A stretch of 64,000 bases of DNA from Hominimerdicola alba (GCF_900109655.1 NZ_FOAT01000001.1:359502-423501); one strand, 5' to 3'; positions 8,896 through 18,088 are shown, numbered from the stretch's first letter. Made by a program: numbers and translations. The notes: generated from the letters alone by a model not told the origin.

Positions 8896-9654
8896 GTGAG
8901 CAACCTGTATTCACTTGAAAATTATGACAGACCATCTGTGGCGGCAGACGCTGTGGTCTTCGGTATCGACAGTATAAAGTCGGCGGATAAGAAAGCTCTT
9001 GACACGAAGAAGCTGAAACTTCTGCTGGTAAGGCGCGGCGAAGAGCCATTCATGGGCAGCTACTCACTGCCGGGCGGATTTCTGCGAAAGGGCGAGACCA
9101 TCGAGGAAGCGGCTATAAGGGAGCTTCAGGAAGAAGCAGGGGTGAATGAACCCAAGCTGATAAATCTCGGGGTATACAGTAAGCCCCAGCGCGACCCCCG
9201 CGGCTGGATAATCTCCTGCTGTTTTATAGCTTTGACCAACACTGTTGAGCTTTCCACTGCGGCGGGTTCTGATGCTGAATCAGCCCACTGGCTGGACCTT
9301 GAAGCAACCAGCACCGAAGACGGTCTTACGCTGAAACTTCACGACGACGGCGAGGTAGTATACGAGAATTCATGCGGACGTATGCGGTCGGATAAACTGG
9401 CATTCGACCACGGCGAGATGATACTTGACGCATTCCTGAAACTGCGTGACGAGGTCATAAATCACGATATGATATTCGGACTTATGCCCGAATACTTCAC
9501 CATATCCGACCTGCAGCAGCCATACGAAGCCATAACGGGGATACATCTTTCCCCCCAGGGATTCAGAAAAAAAGTGATAGGCAAGCTCGCGGAAACAGAG
9601 CTTTTCGATGAAGCCGCGGCACACAGGACATCGAGACTTTACCGAAAGGCGTGA
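8896..9654 (+). CDS. NrtR-like Nudix regulator of NAD metabolism
   Basis: 252 residues. The N-terminal Nudix fold holds a complete Nudix box at about 54-77 (GGFLRKGETIEEAAIRELQ followed by EEAGV). The C-terminal 90 residues (YFTISDLQQPYEAITG through KVIGKLAETELF) match the winged helix found in NrtR proteins, which repress NAD genes and release DNA on binding ADP-ribose. The GTG start is forced because an in-frame TGA lies two codons upstream; its ribosome site (GAGAGG) is unusually close. The downstream genes, NADAR and NAD synthetase, strongly support a role in NAD control. Whether the Nudix site also hydrolyses ADP-ribose cannot be told; the catalytic Glu residues are present. Confidence 0.85.
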   Translation: MSNLYSLENYDRPSVAADAVVFGIDSIKSADKKALDTKKLKLLLVRRGEEPFMGSYSLPGGFLRKGETIEEAAIRELQEEAGVNEPKLINLGVYSKPQRDPRGWIISCCFIALTNTVELSTAAGSDAESAHWLDLEATSTEDGLTLKLHDDGEVVYENSCGRMRSDKLAFDHGEMILDAFLKLRDEVINHDMIFGLMPEYFTISDLQQPYEAITGIHLSPQGFRKKVIGKLAETELFDEAAAHRTSRLYRKA

Positions 9655-9674
9655 CCCGATAAAGAGGTGTCGGT

Positions 9675-10091
9675 ATGATCGATAGATTCAAAGATGAATA
9701 TTTTTTCCTGAGCAATTTTTACGAAAGCAAAGTAACTTATGATGGCATCACCTATCTTAACAACGAAGCCGCATTTCAGGCGATGAAGACTCTCGATGAG
9801 GACGAGCGCAGGAGATTTGCATTGCTTGACCCCGATGCTGCTAAAAAGGCAGGCAGAAAAGTCAGCCTGCGTGCGGACTGGGAAGATGTTAAGACAGATC
9901 TGATGTACGAGATATGCAAGGCAAAATTCACCCAGAATGATGACCTTACCCGCAAGCTGTTAGCCACAGGCAATGAAGATCTTGTTGAAGGCAACAGCTG
10001 GGGCGACAGGATATGGGGAAAAGTCAACGGACAGGGCGAGAACCGCCTTGGGATAATACTTATGAAGATAAGGGAGGAGCTTAGACAATGA
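9675..10091 (+). CDS. NADAR-family (YbiA/DUF1768-like) protein
   Basis: 138 residues, a stand-alone NADAR domain. Diagnostic segments are FLSNFYES near the N-terminus, YLNNEAAFQAMK, the AKKAGRKVSLRADWE stretch, KFTQN and the terminal NRLGIILMKIRE. Family members are N-glycosidases or ADP-ribose-binding proteins; some remove riboflavin-pathway intermediates and others reverse ADP-ribosylation of nucleic acid guanine. No DarT-type ADP-ribosyltransferase lies nearby, so an antitoxin role is not supported here. It sits 20 bases after the NrtR-like gene and overlaps nadE by 4 bases, so it probably acts in NAD or ADP-ribose turnover. The exact substrate is unknown. Confidence 0.85.
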   Translation: MIDRFKDEYFFLSNFYESKVTYDGITYLNNEAAFQAMKTLDEDERRRFALLDPDAAKKAGRKVSLRADWEDVKTDLMYEICKAKFTQNDDLTRKLLATGNEDLVEGNSWGDRIWGKVNGQGENRLGIILMKIREELRQ

Positions 10092-10837
10092 GCAATTTCG
10101 ATGCAAAAAAGGTAAAGGAAGACGTTATCAAATGGATAAGAGAATATTTTGAGGCAAATGCAACACCCACCACAAATGCAGTAATCGGCATTTCGGGCGG
10201 CAAGGACAGCTCCGTAGCTGCGGCGCTCTGCGTTGAAGCACTGGGCAAGGACAGAGTCATCGGCGTGCTGATGCCTCAGGGCGAGCAGTTCGATATTGAC
10301 TGCAGCAAAAAGCTGGTGGCACATCTGGGTATAAAGAGCTACGAGATAAATGTGGGCAGTACAGTTTCGGCTCTTCTTAGCGAGCTTGGCAATGCTCTTG
10401 AGATCTCCGAGCAGGCAAGGGTGAATACTCCCCCGAGAATAAGAATGAGCACCCTCTACGCAGTTGCAGCCTGTGTCAGCGGACGTGTGGTGAACACCTG
10501 CAATATGTCTGAAGACTGGGTTGGCTATTCTACCAAATTCGGTGATGCCGCTGGCGATTTCAGCCCCCTTTCCGAGCTTTGCGTACGCGAAGTGATCGCT
10601 GTGGGTGACGAGCTGGGTCTCCCCTACGAGCTTACTCACAAAACTCCTATCGACGGTCTTTGCGGCAAGACAGACGAGGATAATCTTGGTTTCACTTATG
10701 CCGAGCTTGACAGCTATATCAGAAAAGAGACCGACCTCTCCGACAAGCCTGAGCTGAAAGCCCGCATCGACGGTATGCACGCAAGAAACCTCCACAAGCT
10801 TCTGCCCATGCCGAAGTTTGAATACGATCCCGAATAA
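10088..10837 (+). CDS. nadE: NAD synthetase, ammonia-dependent
   Basis: 249 residues, the length of the short ammonia-dependent form without a glutaminase domain. The ATP pyrophosphatase loop GISGGKDSSVAAAL is at about 34-47. The deamido-NAD/dimer region shows EDWVGYSTKFGDAAGDFSPL. It catalyses the last step, adenylation and amidation of nicotinate adenine dinucleotide. It overlaps the NADAR gene by ATGA, implying translational coupling, and is the last gene before a terminator. Co-transcription with an NrtR-like gene suggests feedback control by ADP-ribose or NAD level. Confidence 0.95.
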   Translation: MSNFDAKKVKEDVIKWIREYFEANATPTTNAVIGISGGKDSSVAAALCVEALGKDRVIGVLMPQGEQFDIDCSKKLVAHLGIKSYEINVGSTVSALLSELGNALEISEQARVNTPPRIRMSTLYAVAACVSGRVVNTCNMSEDWVGYSTKFGDAAGDFSPLSELCVREVIAVGDELGLPYELTHKTPIDGLCGKTDEDNLGFTYAELDSYIRKETDLSDKPELKARIDGMHARNLHKLLPMPKFEYDPE

Positions 10838-10852
10838 GTTCATGATAATATT

Positions 10853-10885
10853 AAAGGCACTTTCCTGCTGCGGAAGTGCCTTTTT
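10853..10885. terminator. Terminator between nadE and pepT
   Basis: AGGCACTT (10855-10862) pairs with AAGTGCCT (10874-10881), followed by five T. A-rich flanks on the left let it act on both convergent genes. Confidence 0.85.
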
Positions 10886-10888
10886 CGC

Positions 10889-12115
10889 TTATATAGTTTC
10901 TGTCAGCATTACAAGCAGGTCGCATATCTTTTCCATGGACTCCACACAGCAGTACTCGTATCTGCCGTGGTAGTTGTGACCGCCTGTGCAGATATTCGGG
11001 CAGGGCAGACCTTTGAATGAAAGGCTTGAACCGTCCGTGCCGCCGCGGATAGGCTGTATCTTGGGCTGGATGCCCAGCTTTTTCATGCAGTCAGAAACAT
11101 TCTCCACAAGGAACATGAAATCGGGGTCTATCTTCTCCCGCATATTGTAGTATGTGTCCTTGACCTCTGCGGTGACAGTACCCTCGCCGTATCTCAGATT
11201 CATGATATCCACAAGTTTGGATATCATGGTTTTTTTCGATTCAAACTTCGTCCTGTCATGGTCGCGGATAAGATACGAGAGAGACGCACTTTCGGTGTTG
11301 CCATCGATGTTCATAAGGTGGAAGAACCCTTCCCTGCCCTCGGTGAATTCGGGCTTCTGTTCAGGGGGAAGAAGACTGTCGAACTCCGCCGCGATGCGAG
11401 CCGCGTTGACCATCTTGTTCTTGGCTTCGCCCGTATGCACATTCACGCCCCGCACGGTGATATCAGCAGATGCGGCGTTGAAAGTCTCATATTCAAGCTC
11501 CCCTATTCCGCCGCCGTCAACGGTGTAGGCGTAGTCCGCCCCGAACCTTTTAAGGTCGAAATTGTCCGTACCTGCGCCGATCTCCTCATCGGGAGTAAAA
11601 GCTATGGCTATCTCACCGTGCTTTATGCTGTCATCGGAAAGCAGACAGTGAGCCATGGTCATTATCTCAGCCACACCCGCCTTGTCGTCAGCACCCAGCA
11701 AAGTCGTGCCATCGGTGACGATAAGCGTCTGCCCGATATAATCCCTAATTTCAGGGAAGACCGAGGTCTTCAGCACTATGCCCTGCTCCTCATTCAGCGT
11801 GATATCTTCGCCGTCATAATTCTCGATTATTCTTGGCTTTACGTCTGCACCCGATGCTTCGGGTGAGGTGTCCATATGAGCGATGAATCCCAGCGTATGC
11901 GACCGCATACCACCGTCATTGGCGGGTATCCTTGCGTATACGTAACAATGCGCTTCGTCAAGATACACATCTTTCGCACCCATGTCTGTTAGTTCCTGAT
12001 ACAGCACCTTTGCCAGATAGAACTGCTTGGCAGTGCTGGGCTGGGTCTGTGCGTCCTCATCGGATTGGGTGTCTATCTTTACGTATTTTAGAAATCTTTC
12101 AATTACTTCGTTCAA
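10889..12115 (-). CDS. pepT: Peptidase T (M20 aminotripeptidase)
   Basis: 408 residues, normal for PepT. The zinc ligands of the M20 family are visible: IAHMDTSPEASG (His and Asp, about 78-80), LLGADDKAG (bridging Asp), TPDEEIGAG (catalytic and ligand Glu), YTVDGG (Asp) and the C-terminal GGHNYHGRYE (His). It is a cytoplasmic enzyme that removes N-terminal residues from tripeptides. The start is TTG at 12115; the site GGAGTGAT lies 6-7 bases upstream and no ATG fits as well. It is monocistronic, with its own promoter, and converges on nadE. Confidence 0.95.
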   Translation of the reverse strand: MNEVIERFLKYVKIDTQSDEDAQTQPSTAKQFYLAKVLYQELTDMGAKDVYLDEAHCYVYARIPANDGGMRSHTLGFIAHMDTSPEASGADVKPRIIENYDGEDITLNEEQGIVLKTSVFPEIRDYIGQTLIVTDGTTLLGADDKAGVAEIMTMAHCLLSDDSIKHGEIAIAFTPDEEIGAGTDNFDLKRFGADYAYTVDGGGIGELEYETFNAASADITVRGVNVHTGEAKNKMVNAARIAAEFDSLLPPEQKPEFTEGREGFFHLMNIDGNTESASLSYLIRDHDRTKFESKKTMISKLVDIMNLRYGEGTVTAEVKDTYYNMREKIDPDFMFLVENVSDCMKKLGIQPKIQPIRGGTDGSSLSFKGLPCPNICTGGHNYHGRYEYCCVESMEKICDLLVMLTETI

Positions 12116-12138
12116 AAAGTATCACTCCTAACAATTAA

Positions 12139-12168
12139 ATTATAGCATAATAATATAGCATATTTCAA
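12139..12168 (-). promoter_or_regulatory. Promoter of pepT
   Basis: Minus-strand TTGAAA (12168-12163), an 18-bp spacer and TATAAT (12144-12139), about 24 bases before the TTG start, so the leader is short. Confidence 0.75.
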
Positions 12169-12208
12169 GCATAATAATCCGAAAAATTGAATCAGCATAC
12201 TTAAAACA

Positions 12209-12239
12209 AACCCGAAAGCTATCACAAAACTTTCGGGTT
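12209..12239 (-). terminator. Terminator of the small gene at 12303-12656
   Basis: Perfect 10-bp stem AACCCGAAAG/CTTTCGGGTT (12209-12218 with 12230-12239), followed on the minus strand by TTGTTTTAA. Confidence 0.75.
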
Positions 12240-12302
12240 ATAATTATAGTATCATTTACATTCGGAAAAATACTCGGTCTTTTTTTGAAAACTACTTCTA
12301 AA

Positions 12303-12656
12303 TTATTTATTTAAATTCATGATAATTGATGTAATGATTCCAATAATTGTTAAGATAACAAAAAAAGTCAACTTCGAATTAATTGATTTCAATAATTCAT
12401 TTGTTTTATACTGTTCTAGCTGAATTGCTAAAATAGAATCATCTTTGGGAGTATACTTGTAATAAAGCCAGTTCTCATCAGTTATCTTTACAACTAAAAA
12501 ATTATCACGGGAATCTTTATTATCTTCAAATTGCTCTTTTGATGATAATTGATATAGTTTACCATTAAATAGTAGAATTCTATCTTTATATTTGTACTCA
12601 TGTAAGTCATAAATATTTACAGTATTAATCAACTCTGTGACATTTTCCTTGTTCAT
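12303..12656 (-). CDS. Small C-tail-anchored protein, unknown; AT-rich orphan
   Basis: 117 residues with no recognised family. The first 90 residues are soluble and polar (YKYKDRILLFNGKLYQLSSK). A single hydrophobic segment at about 94-113 (TFFVILTIIGIITSIIMNL) lies at the very C-terminus, giving a tail-anchored layout. Codon use is strongly A/T-rich (frequent AAA, AAT, TTA) in contrast to the GC-richer codons of pfk and pepT on either side, which suggests recent acquisition. It has its own terminator. The ribosome site AAAGGT is about 13 bases from the ATG, so expression may be weak. Confidence 0.65.
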   Translation of the reverse strand: MNKENVTELINTVNIYDLHEYKYKDRILLFNGKLYQLSSKEQFEDNKDSRDNFLVVKITDENWLYYKYTPKDDSILAIQLEQYKTNELLKSINSKLTFFVILTIIGIITSIIMNLNK

Positions 12657-12707
12657 AACAAAAACTTAGACCTTTCTATAATATTTAAGCCATAATGAAA
12701 ATTACAA

Positions 12708-13784
12708 TTACTTATCTCCAAACGAAACGCCCAATGCCTTAGCATACTTCACCATCTGGTCGTCCTCAGGCACGAATTTCGTCTTTCCTGCAACATCTTC
12801 CAGCTTATTCTCAGATACAACTTCCTTTATCATTGCAACTGCATAGCCGTACTTTTCCTTAGCAACAAGCTCTGCCGCGTGTACACCGAATTTTGTAGCA
12901 AGTACTCTGTCATAAGCCGAAGGGCTTCCGCCGCGAAGCATATGACCGGGTATACATACTCTTGTCTCTCTGCCTGTCATCTGTTCGATCTGCTTTGCTA
13001 TACGAGCGGTAGCGGTGGTAATGCCCTGTTCAGCACGGAGCTTAGCACGCTCCTTCTTCTTCATCTTAGCTTCTTCCTTATCGAAAGCGCCCTCAGCTAC
13101 TGCCATGATGGAGAATCCCTTGGAATCACGGCGCTCACAGGCTGCCGCAAGCTTTTCGATATCGTAAGGTATCTCGGGGATGACGATCATATCAGCACCG
13201 CCAGCGATTCCCGAATAGAGGGTCAGCCAGCCAGCCTTGTTGCCCATTATCTCAGCTACAAGGATACGTCCGTGAGAATTAGCGGTGGAGTGCAGTCTGT
13301 CGATAACATCGGTGGCGGTATCCACAGCGGTATGGAAACCAAAAGTCACGCTTGTGCCCCAGATATCGTTGTCGATGGTCTTGGGAAGACCGATAACGTT
13401 AAGACCCTCTGAACTCAGCAGATTAGCGGTCTTATGGGTGCCGTTTCCGCCCAGTGTCAGCAGACAATCCAGCTTCTGCTTTTTGTAGGTAGCTTTCATC
13501 GCCTTGACTTTATCGACCTTATCGTCTTCAATTACCTGCATCATCTTGAAAGGTGTTCTCTTTGTACCGAAGATAGTTCCGCCCGTGGTGAGTATACCCG
13601 AAAAATCCGACTGGTTCATCTCTTTGCACAGACCATTTATCAGACCGAAATAACCGTCATGTATACCGACTATCTCAACGTCCTCGCCGAATTTTTCATA
13701 ACAAGCCTTGGCAACACCTCTGATGGTCGCGTTAAGTCCGGGACAGTCGCCGCCGCTTGTGAGTATACCTATTCTTCTCTTCAT
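12708..13784 (-). CDS. 6-phosphofructokinase, mixed-type phosphoryl donor site
   Basis: 358 residues. N-terminal TSGGDCPGLNATIRG and the GGTIFGTKRTPF loop identify the PFK-A superfamily; PKTIDND at 134-140 carries the catalytic Asp. The donor site reads GGNGT at 112-116, with Gly115 where ATP enzymes have Gly and Lys135 as in pyrophosphate enzymes. This Gly/Lys combination is known from ATP-dependent actinobacterial types, so ATP is the likelier donor. The usual Asp of GGDGS/T is Asn114. It catalyses fructose-6-phosphate phosphorylation in glycolysis. It starts 29 bases after the chemoreceptor stop and may be co-transcribed with it. Confidence 0.9.
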   Translation of the reverse strand: MKRRIGILTSGGDCPGLNATIRGVAKACYEKFGEDVEIVGIHDGYFGLINGLCKEMNQSDFSGILTTGGTIFGTKRTPFKMMQVIEDDKVDKVKAMKATYKKQKLDCLLTLGGNGTHKTANLLSSEGLNVIGLPKTIDNDIWGTSVTFGFHTAVDTATDVIDRLHSTANSHGRILVAEIMGNKAGWLTLYSGIAGGADMIVIPEIPYDIEKLAAACERRDSKGFSIMAVAEGAFDKEEAKMKKKERAKLRAEQGITTATARIAKQIEQMTGRETRVCIPGHMLRGGSPSAYDRVLATKFGVHAAELVAKEKYGYAVAMIKEVVSENKLEDVAGKTKFVPEDDQMVKYAKALGVSFGDK

Positions 13785-13813
13785 ATCTGATCATATCCTT
13801 TCTGTTATCTTCG

Positions 13814-15934
13814 TCAGTATTTATCATCAAGATCGTCTAAAAATGCCTGATCGTCATCATCGTCAAGATCCATACCAGTCAGCTGCATAACTCTGTTTTT
13901 GAGAATCGAGGAATTCTCTTCGGGAACTGAGTAGTCATACTTTGAGATACCGCCGGTGGACTTTGGTTCTTCACCCAGCTTGAATCTTGCTATCATGTTC
14001 TTGAGTATCAGCGACTGGCTTGAAAGCTCCTCACTGGCAGATGCTGTACCCACGGAAGCGGAAGTATTCGCTGAAACTACGGTGGATATCTGTCCGAGAC
14101 CTGTATTTATCTGGGCGATAGCTTCCGTCTGCGCTTCCGATGCTTCGGAGATATTCTTTACAAGGGTCTGTATCTCTTCGGAGCCCTCAACTATGCTGCC
14201 AAGGGATTCCGCAGTCTTTTCTGCGATCTGTGAGCCCTTCTGTACAGCCGCCGAGGAATTCTCGATAAGTGAAGCTGTCTGCTTTGCCGCTTCGGCGGAA
14301 CGTGAAGCAAGCCGTCTTACTTCATCTGCGACCACACCGAAGCCCTTTGAACCTTCACGGGCAGCTTCAACTGCGGCATTCAGCGCGAGTATATTGGTCT
14401 GGAAAGCTATCTCGTCTATGACCTTGATTATCTTGGATATCTCCTCTGAGGATATCCTTATCTCGTTAATAGCGCTGAGCATATTGGTCATATCGTCATT
14501 ACATGAGCCGATGGCTTCTGCATTTCTGGTAACGATAGTATTGGCGTTCTTAGCGTCGTTGGCGTTCTGCTCGACCTGCTTTGAAACATCTTTCAGGGTA
14601 ACGGAAAGTTCTTCTATCGCAGACGCCTGCTGAGTTGAACCCTGTGAAACCGACTGTGCCGAATTGGACACCTGCACAGCTCCCGTATTAACCTGTTCAG
14701 CGGCTGTATTTATAGATGCGAATGTATCTGAAAGCGAATTCAGGATATCGTTGAATGTGGTCTTTATCTGCTGGAAATCACCCTTGAAAGTACCCTCCAT
14801 GCGGTGGCAGAGGTTGCCGTCGGATATCTGGTTCAGGGCTACGGTTATCAGATTGATGTACTGTCTCAGACATACTATCGTCTCTTCAAGGGAGCTTGTC
14901 AGTACGCCCAGCTCATCCTTTGAGTACCATACGTCAACAGGTGCGGAAAGATTGCCCTGGGCAAGCTCACGTATACGTGCAGTCGCAGATACAATAGGCT
15001 TTGAAAGACGTCTGGAGAAGAACATCGACGAGAATACCGTCAGCAGCAGAAGTATAACGCCGCATATAACGATCGTCCTGAACATACCCGAAGAAGTGCC
15101 GATAAAATCGCCCGGAGTAAGAGCGTATATCATTGTCGAATCAAAGTAAGCGGAATTGCATGTGCCAAATACATAGTTCTTATCATCAAGCTTGAACTCG
15201 CCCGAATCATCACTGCCCGATGTAACAGTTCTCAATGCTTCAGCAAAGGACTTGTATTCCTCATTACTGCCCTCTTCCCTTATTGGATTGAAACGCTTGA
15301 GACCCAGCGACTTGTCGGTATGCATCAGTACATTGCCTTCCTTGTCCACAAGGCATACAAAGCCTTCATGACCGATATCCGAAGCAGAGAAAATATCGTA
15401 CAGCGAAGAGGTATCTATCACGGAAGCCGCCACGATATATTTTCCATCCCTGAATGCCGACTGGAGAATATAGAAGTACTGCTGCTTGTCGCTGCCACTG
15501 TCAACAATACAAAGGTCGCTGATGCAGGTCTCATTTGAAGACACAGCATTTACTATTTCTTCCCTTTTTATCATATCGGTCAGTCCCGCATTTGTAGAAT
15601 AAAGGGTCTGACCCTCAGCGCCCATTATTGCGCAGGTTATATCTTCCCTGACATTTTCGGGAAAACCGTTCTTAATGACCTCGACCATAGACGCTTCACC
15701 GGCAGCCTGGCTGAAATCAGATGATCTGACAGACCTTGACATATCTGTGATGTACTGCTGAACAGAGCTGTCAAAGTTCTTAACGCCCTGTACCGAAAGA
15801 GGTTTTGCAGAACTCATTACCGAATCCTTGGTAGTCTTGCTGATGGCAGTTATCGCCACAGCATCGAGAACGGATATGATTATCAATGCCACAACGAACA
15901 TTATCAGCATCAATTTAGTACCGATCGTCTTCAT
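13814..15934 (-). CDS. Methyl-accepting chemotaxis protein
   Basis: 706 residues. TM1 at about 7-28, an extracellular Cache-type sensor (about 35-280), TM2 at about 288-309, a HAMP domain starting [10 protein letters not shown], a second HAMP-like helix pair (about 360-420), then the long signalling coiled coil with the hairpin tip [20 protein letters not shown]. The tail is highly acidic ([14 protein letters not shown]) and lacks a CheR-docking pentapeptide. It would sense a small ligand outside the cell and control a CheA kinase. No che or flagellar gene is in the window, so the output may be something other than swimming. It precedes pfk on the same strand. Confidence 0.95.
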   Translation of the reverse strand: MKTIGTKLMLIMFVVALIIISVLDAVAITAISKTTKDSVMSSAKPLSVQGVKNFDSSVQQYITDMSRSVRSSDFSQAAGEASMVEVIKNGFPENVREDITCAIMGAEGQTLYSTNAGLTDMIKREEIVNAVSSNETCISDLCIVDSGSDKQQYFYILQSAFRDGKYIVAASVIDTSSLYDIFSASDIGHEGFVCLVDKEGNVLMHTDKSLGLKRFNPIREEGSNEEYKSFAEALRTVTSGSDDSGEFKLDDKNYVFGTCNSAYFDSTMIYALTPGDFIGTSSGMFRTIVICGVILLLLTVFSSMFFSRRLSKPIVSATARIRELAQGNLSAPVDVWYSKDELGVLTSSLEETIVCLRQYINLITVALNQISDGNLCHRMEGTFKGDFQQIKTTFNDILNSLSDTFASINTAAEQVNTGAVQVSNSAQSVSQGSTQQASAIEELSVTLKDVSKQVEQNANDAKNANTIVTRNAEAIGSCNDDMTNMLSAINEIRISSEEISKIIKVIDEIAFQTNILALNAAVEAAREGSKGFGVVADEVRRLASRSAEAAKQTASLIENSSAAVQKGSQIAEKTAESLGSIVEGSEEIQTLVKNISEASEAQTEAIAQINTGLGQISTVVSANTSASVGTASASEELSSQSLILKNMIARFKLGEEPKSTGGISKYDYSVPEENSSILKNRVMQLTGMDLDDDDDQAFLDDLDDKY

Positions 15935-15996
15935 ATCTGGATCCTCCCGTTAAATAATTTATCAAAATGCTTAATTTACCATTTCAACATATTTAG

Positions 15997-16025
15997 AGTA
16001 TATCATATTTGCACAATTTTTTCAA
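15997..16025 (-). promoter_or_regulatory. Promoter of the chemoreceptor gene
   Basis: Minus-strand TTGAAA (16025-16020), a 17-bp spacer and TATACT (16002-15997). The predicted leader is about 60 bases before the start at 15934, whose ribosome site is GGGAGGA. Confidence 0.75.
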
Positions 16026-16129
16026 GCCTATATTCGGCTTTTTTTGAATTTTTTTTGCCGAAACGGCATATATACTAAAAAACGCTGTAATTATAGTAAT
16101 TATATAACAGCAGACATGGAGGAGATACA

Positions 16130-17014
16130 ATGTTCAAAACGATAAAGCTGAACAAATTACTGCTGACCATACTGCTACCCGCAGTGATAGCCGTAGGTGC
16201 GGGGATAACAAACACCTTCGCGTCGCAGGAGAAAGAGCAGAAAAAGCCAGAAAAAGACGGTATTCCCGTGCCTATTATAATGTACCACAGCATAACCCTT
16301 GATGATGACTGCTGCGGTGAATATGTTGTAAGTCTTGACCAGATAGAAAGCGATATCGAATATCTCAAGGAGAAAAGCTTTACACCCGTGTTCGTAAACG
16401 ACCTGATAAATTACGTTAACTACGGCGGTGAACTGCCTGACAAGCCGATAGTATTGACATTCGATGACGGCTTTTACAACAACCGCGAGTACCTTTACGG
16501 TCTGCTTAAAAAGGAAGATTACAAGGCGACAATTTCCGTTGTTGGTGATTATACCATTAACGCCTCGGAAAGCGGTGAGAAACAGTCGGCGCTGTATTCG
16601 TATCTAAGCTGGAAAGACATCACCGAAATGCGTGAAAGCGGCAGATACGAATTCTGCAACCACAGCTGTTCAATGCACAATCTCAGTGAAAGGCGTGGCA
16701 TACTAAAAAAAGAGGGTGAATCAGCAGACGATTACCGCCACGCACTGATATGCGATATAGACGGTCTGCAAAAGCTGTTTGAAGCAAACTGCAGTTTCAG
16801 ACCAAACGTCTTCACCTACCCCTACGGTTTTTACTGCGATGAAGCCGAGGATACCCTGAAAGCTCTGGGTTTTGAAGCCACCCTCGGAGTGGAGGAAAAG
16901 CCAAACTACATAATAAAGAACGACAGCGACTGTCTTTACAAACTCAACCGTTACAACCGCTCCGGTATGACGGACACGTTATCATTTATGGAAAATATGC
17001 TGAAAGACTTTTGA
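16130..17014 (+). CDS. Extracytoplasmic polysaccharide deacetylase (CE4 family)
   Basis: 294 residues. The N-terminus MFKTIKLNKLLLTILLPAV forms a signal peptide or anchor to about residue 31. The NodB domain shows motif 1 TFDDG at 110-114 (Asp112 base, Asp113 metal ligand), motif 2 HSCSMH (the two His ligands, with three rather than the more usual spacing residues visible) and motif 3 YPYGFY. The YHSI segment near residue 52 is typical of the PgdA/YheN-like group. It removes acetyl groups from peptidoglycan or xylan-type polymers outside the cell; the substrate cannot be chosen from sequence. The following cohesin-like gene has its own promoter. Confidence 0.9.
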   Translation: MFKTIKLNKLLLTILLPAVIAVGAGITNTFASQEKEQKKPEKDGIPVPIIMYHSITLDDDCCGEYVVSLDQIESDIEYLKEKSFTPVFVNDLINYVNYGGELPDKPIVLTFDDGFYNNREYLYGLLKKEDYKATISVVGDYTINASESGEKQSALYSYLSWKDITEMRESGRYEFCNHSCSMHNLSERRGILKKEGESADDYRHALICDIDGLQKLFEANCSFRPNVFTYPYGFYCDEAEDTLKALGFEATLGVEEKPNYIIKNDSDCLYKLNRYNRSGMTDTLSFMENMLKDF

Positions 17015-17020
17015 AAACAG

Positions 17021-17049
17021 TTGACCGCGGCGCTGTGATGGTGTATAAT
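17021..17049 (+). promoter_or_regulatory. Promoter of the cohesin-like gene
   Basis: TTGACC (17021-17026), a 17-bp spacer and TATAAT (17044-17049), ending 35 bases before the ATG at 17085, which has AAAGGAG upstream. Confidence 0.8.
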
Positions 17050-17084
17050 AATGGTGTCAAAATTCCCGTAAAGGAGATCATAAA

Positions 17085-18083
17085 ATGAAGATATCAACTT
17101 TCGGCATCGCCCTTGCTGCCGCCGCACTGATGCAGCTGATAGCATTTGCAGATACAACCGACAGCATCATAATTAACGGAACCCCTGCTGTGGGTGAAAA
17201 TTTCACCGTGACTGTCAAGATAGAATCCGACAGTGACATAGGCTATCTTAATTCATCACTGGAATACGATGACAGCGTTATCGAATTTACAGGCGGCGAC
17301 GCATGGGGCGGCGGCGGACTTATAACCTTGTACAGCTTCCCCGGTGAGGACAGCGGTGTTATCGACTGTGTGCTGAATTTCACGGCAGTCGGCGAGGGTG
17401 ACAGCTCCATCACACTAACCAACGGCTATGTTTTTTCGACCGACGGCTCAGTCCTTGCACAGCCCGCATCCAGCGCAAGCGTCCATGTTGAGGGAACAGC
17501 CGAGGATACTCCACCCGATACGAATGACAGCGCCGATGTACCTGACGATACCAGCGCATACGAAAATGTACCAACCGATCCGACCGAATCCGAAGCTGTC
17601 GATGATACTACCGATATACCTCAGCAAACTCAGTTACAACAGCCTGTAGTACAAGGCTACCTCATCGGTCTGACCTGCACCGCAGGTGAACTTTCTCCCG
17701 AGTTTTCCTACGATACTTTCGAGTATACTGTCAACGCCGACAGTTCCTGCGAGACCGCTGACCTGAACGCAACAGCGGCTGCATTTTCGGACACTGTGAC
17801 CATCTCAGGGGGCGGAGAACTTGATTACGGCGAGAATATCCTCACCGCCACCGTTACCGCCGAAGACGGCACAGTGAATACCTATACCGTAAAGGTCATC
17901 CGTGCCAAGGACGAGAACGGAAACAAGTCGGATAAGAACAACTCCAGCAAAAAAGACAGTACCGAGGACAGATACAAAAAACTGCTGAATCCTGCACTGG
18001 CGATAATACTCATTACTCTGATAGTTGCGCTTTTCATTGTTATAAACTGGACGATGAAGCTTGGTAAGAAGAAAAAGAAATAG
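17085..18083 (+). CDS. Membrane-anchored protein with cohesin-like and cadherin-like domains
   Basis: 332 residues. Signal peptide 1-22 (LIAFA/DTT). Residues 24-138 read like a cohesin: VGENFTVTVKIES, the paired-strand motif LEYDDSVIEF, then VLNFTAVGEGDSSITLTNG. A Pro/Thr/Asp-rich linker (139-190) follows, then a cadherin-like beta-sandwich (about 192-276, YLIGLTCTAGELSPEF and GTVNTYTVKVIRAK), and a C-terminal membrane helix (about 303-325) with a KKKKK stop. The layout would display the cohesin-like domain on the cell surface. Cohesins bind dockerins, so it could anchor dockerin-bearing enzymes, but no dockerin is encoded here and binding is unproven. Similar cohesin-fold proteins exist with no known dockerin partner. 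Confidence 0.7.
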   Translation: MKISTFGIALAAAALMQLIAFADTTDSIIINGTPAVGENFTVTVKIESDSDIGYLNSSLEYDDSVIEFTGGDAWGGGGLITLYSFPGEDSGVIDCVLNFTAVGEGDSSITLTNGYVFSTDGSVLAQPASSASVHVEGTAEDTPPDTNDSADVPDDTSAYENVPTDPTESEAVDDTTDIPQQTQLQQPVVQGYLIGLTCTAGELSPEFSYDTFEYTVNADSSCETADLNATAAAFSDTVTISGGGELDYGENILTATVTAEDGTVNTYTVKVIRAKDENGNKSDKNNSSKKDSTEDRYKKLLNPALAIILITLIVALFIVINWTMKLGKKKKK

Positions 18084-18088
18084 CAAAA

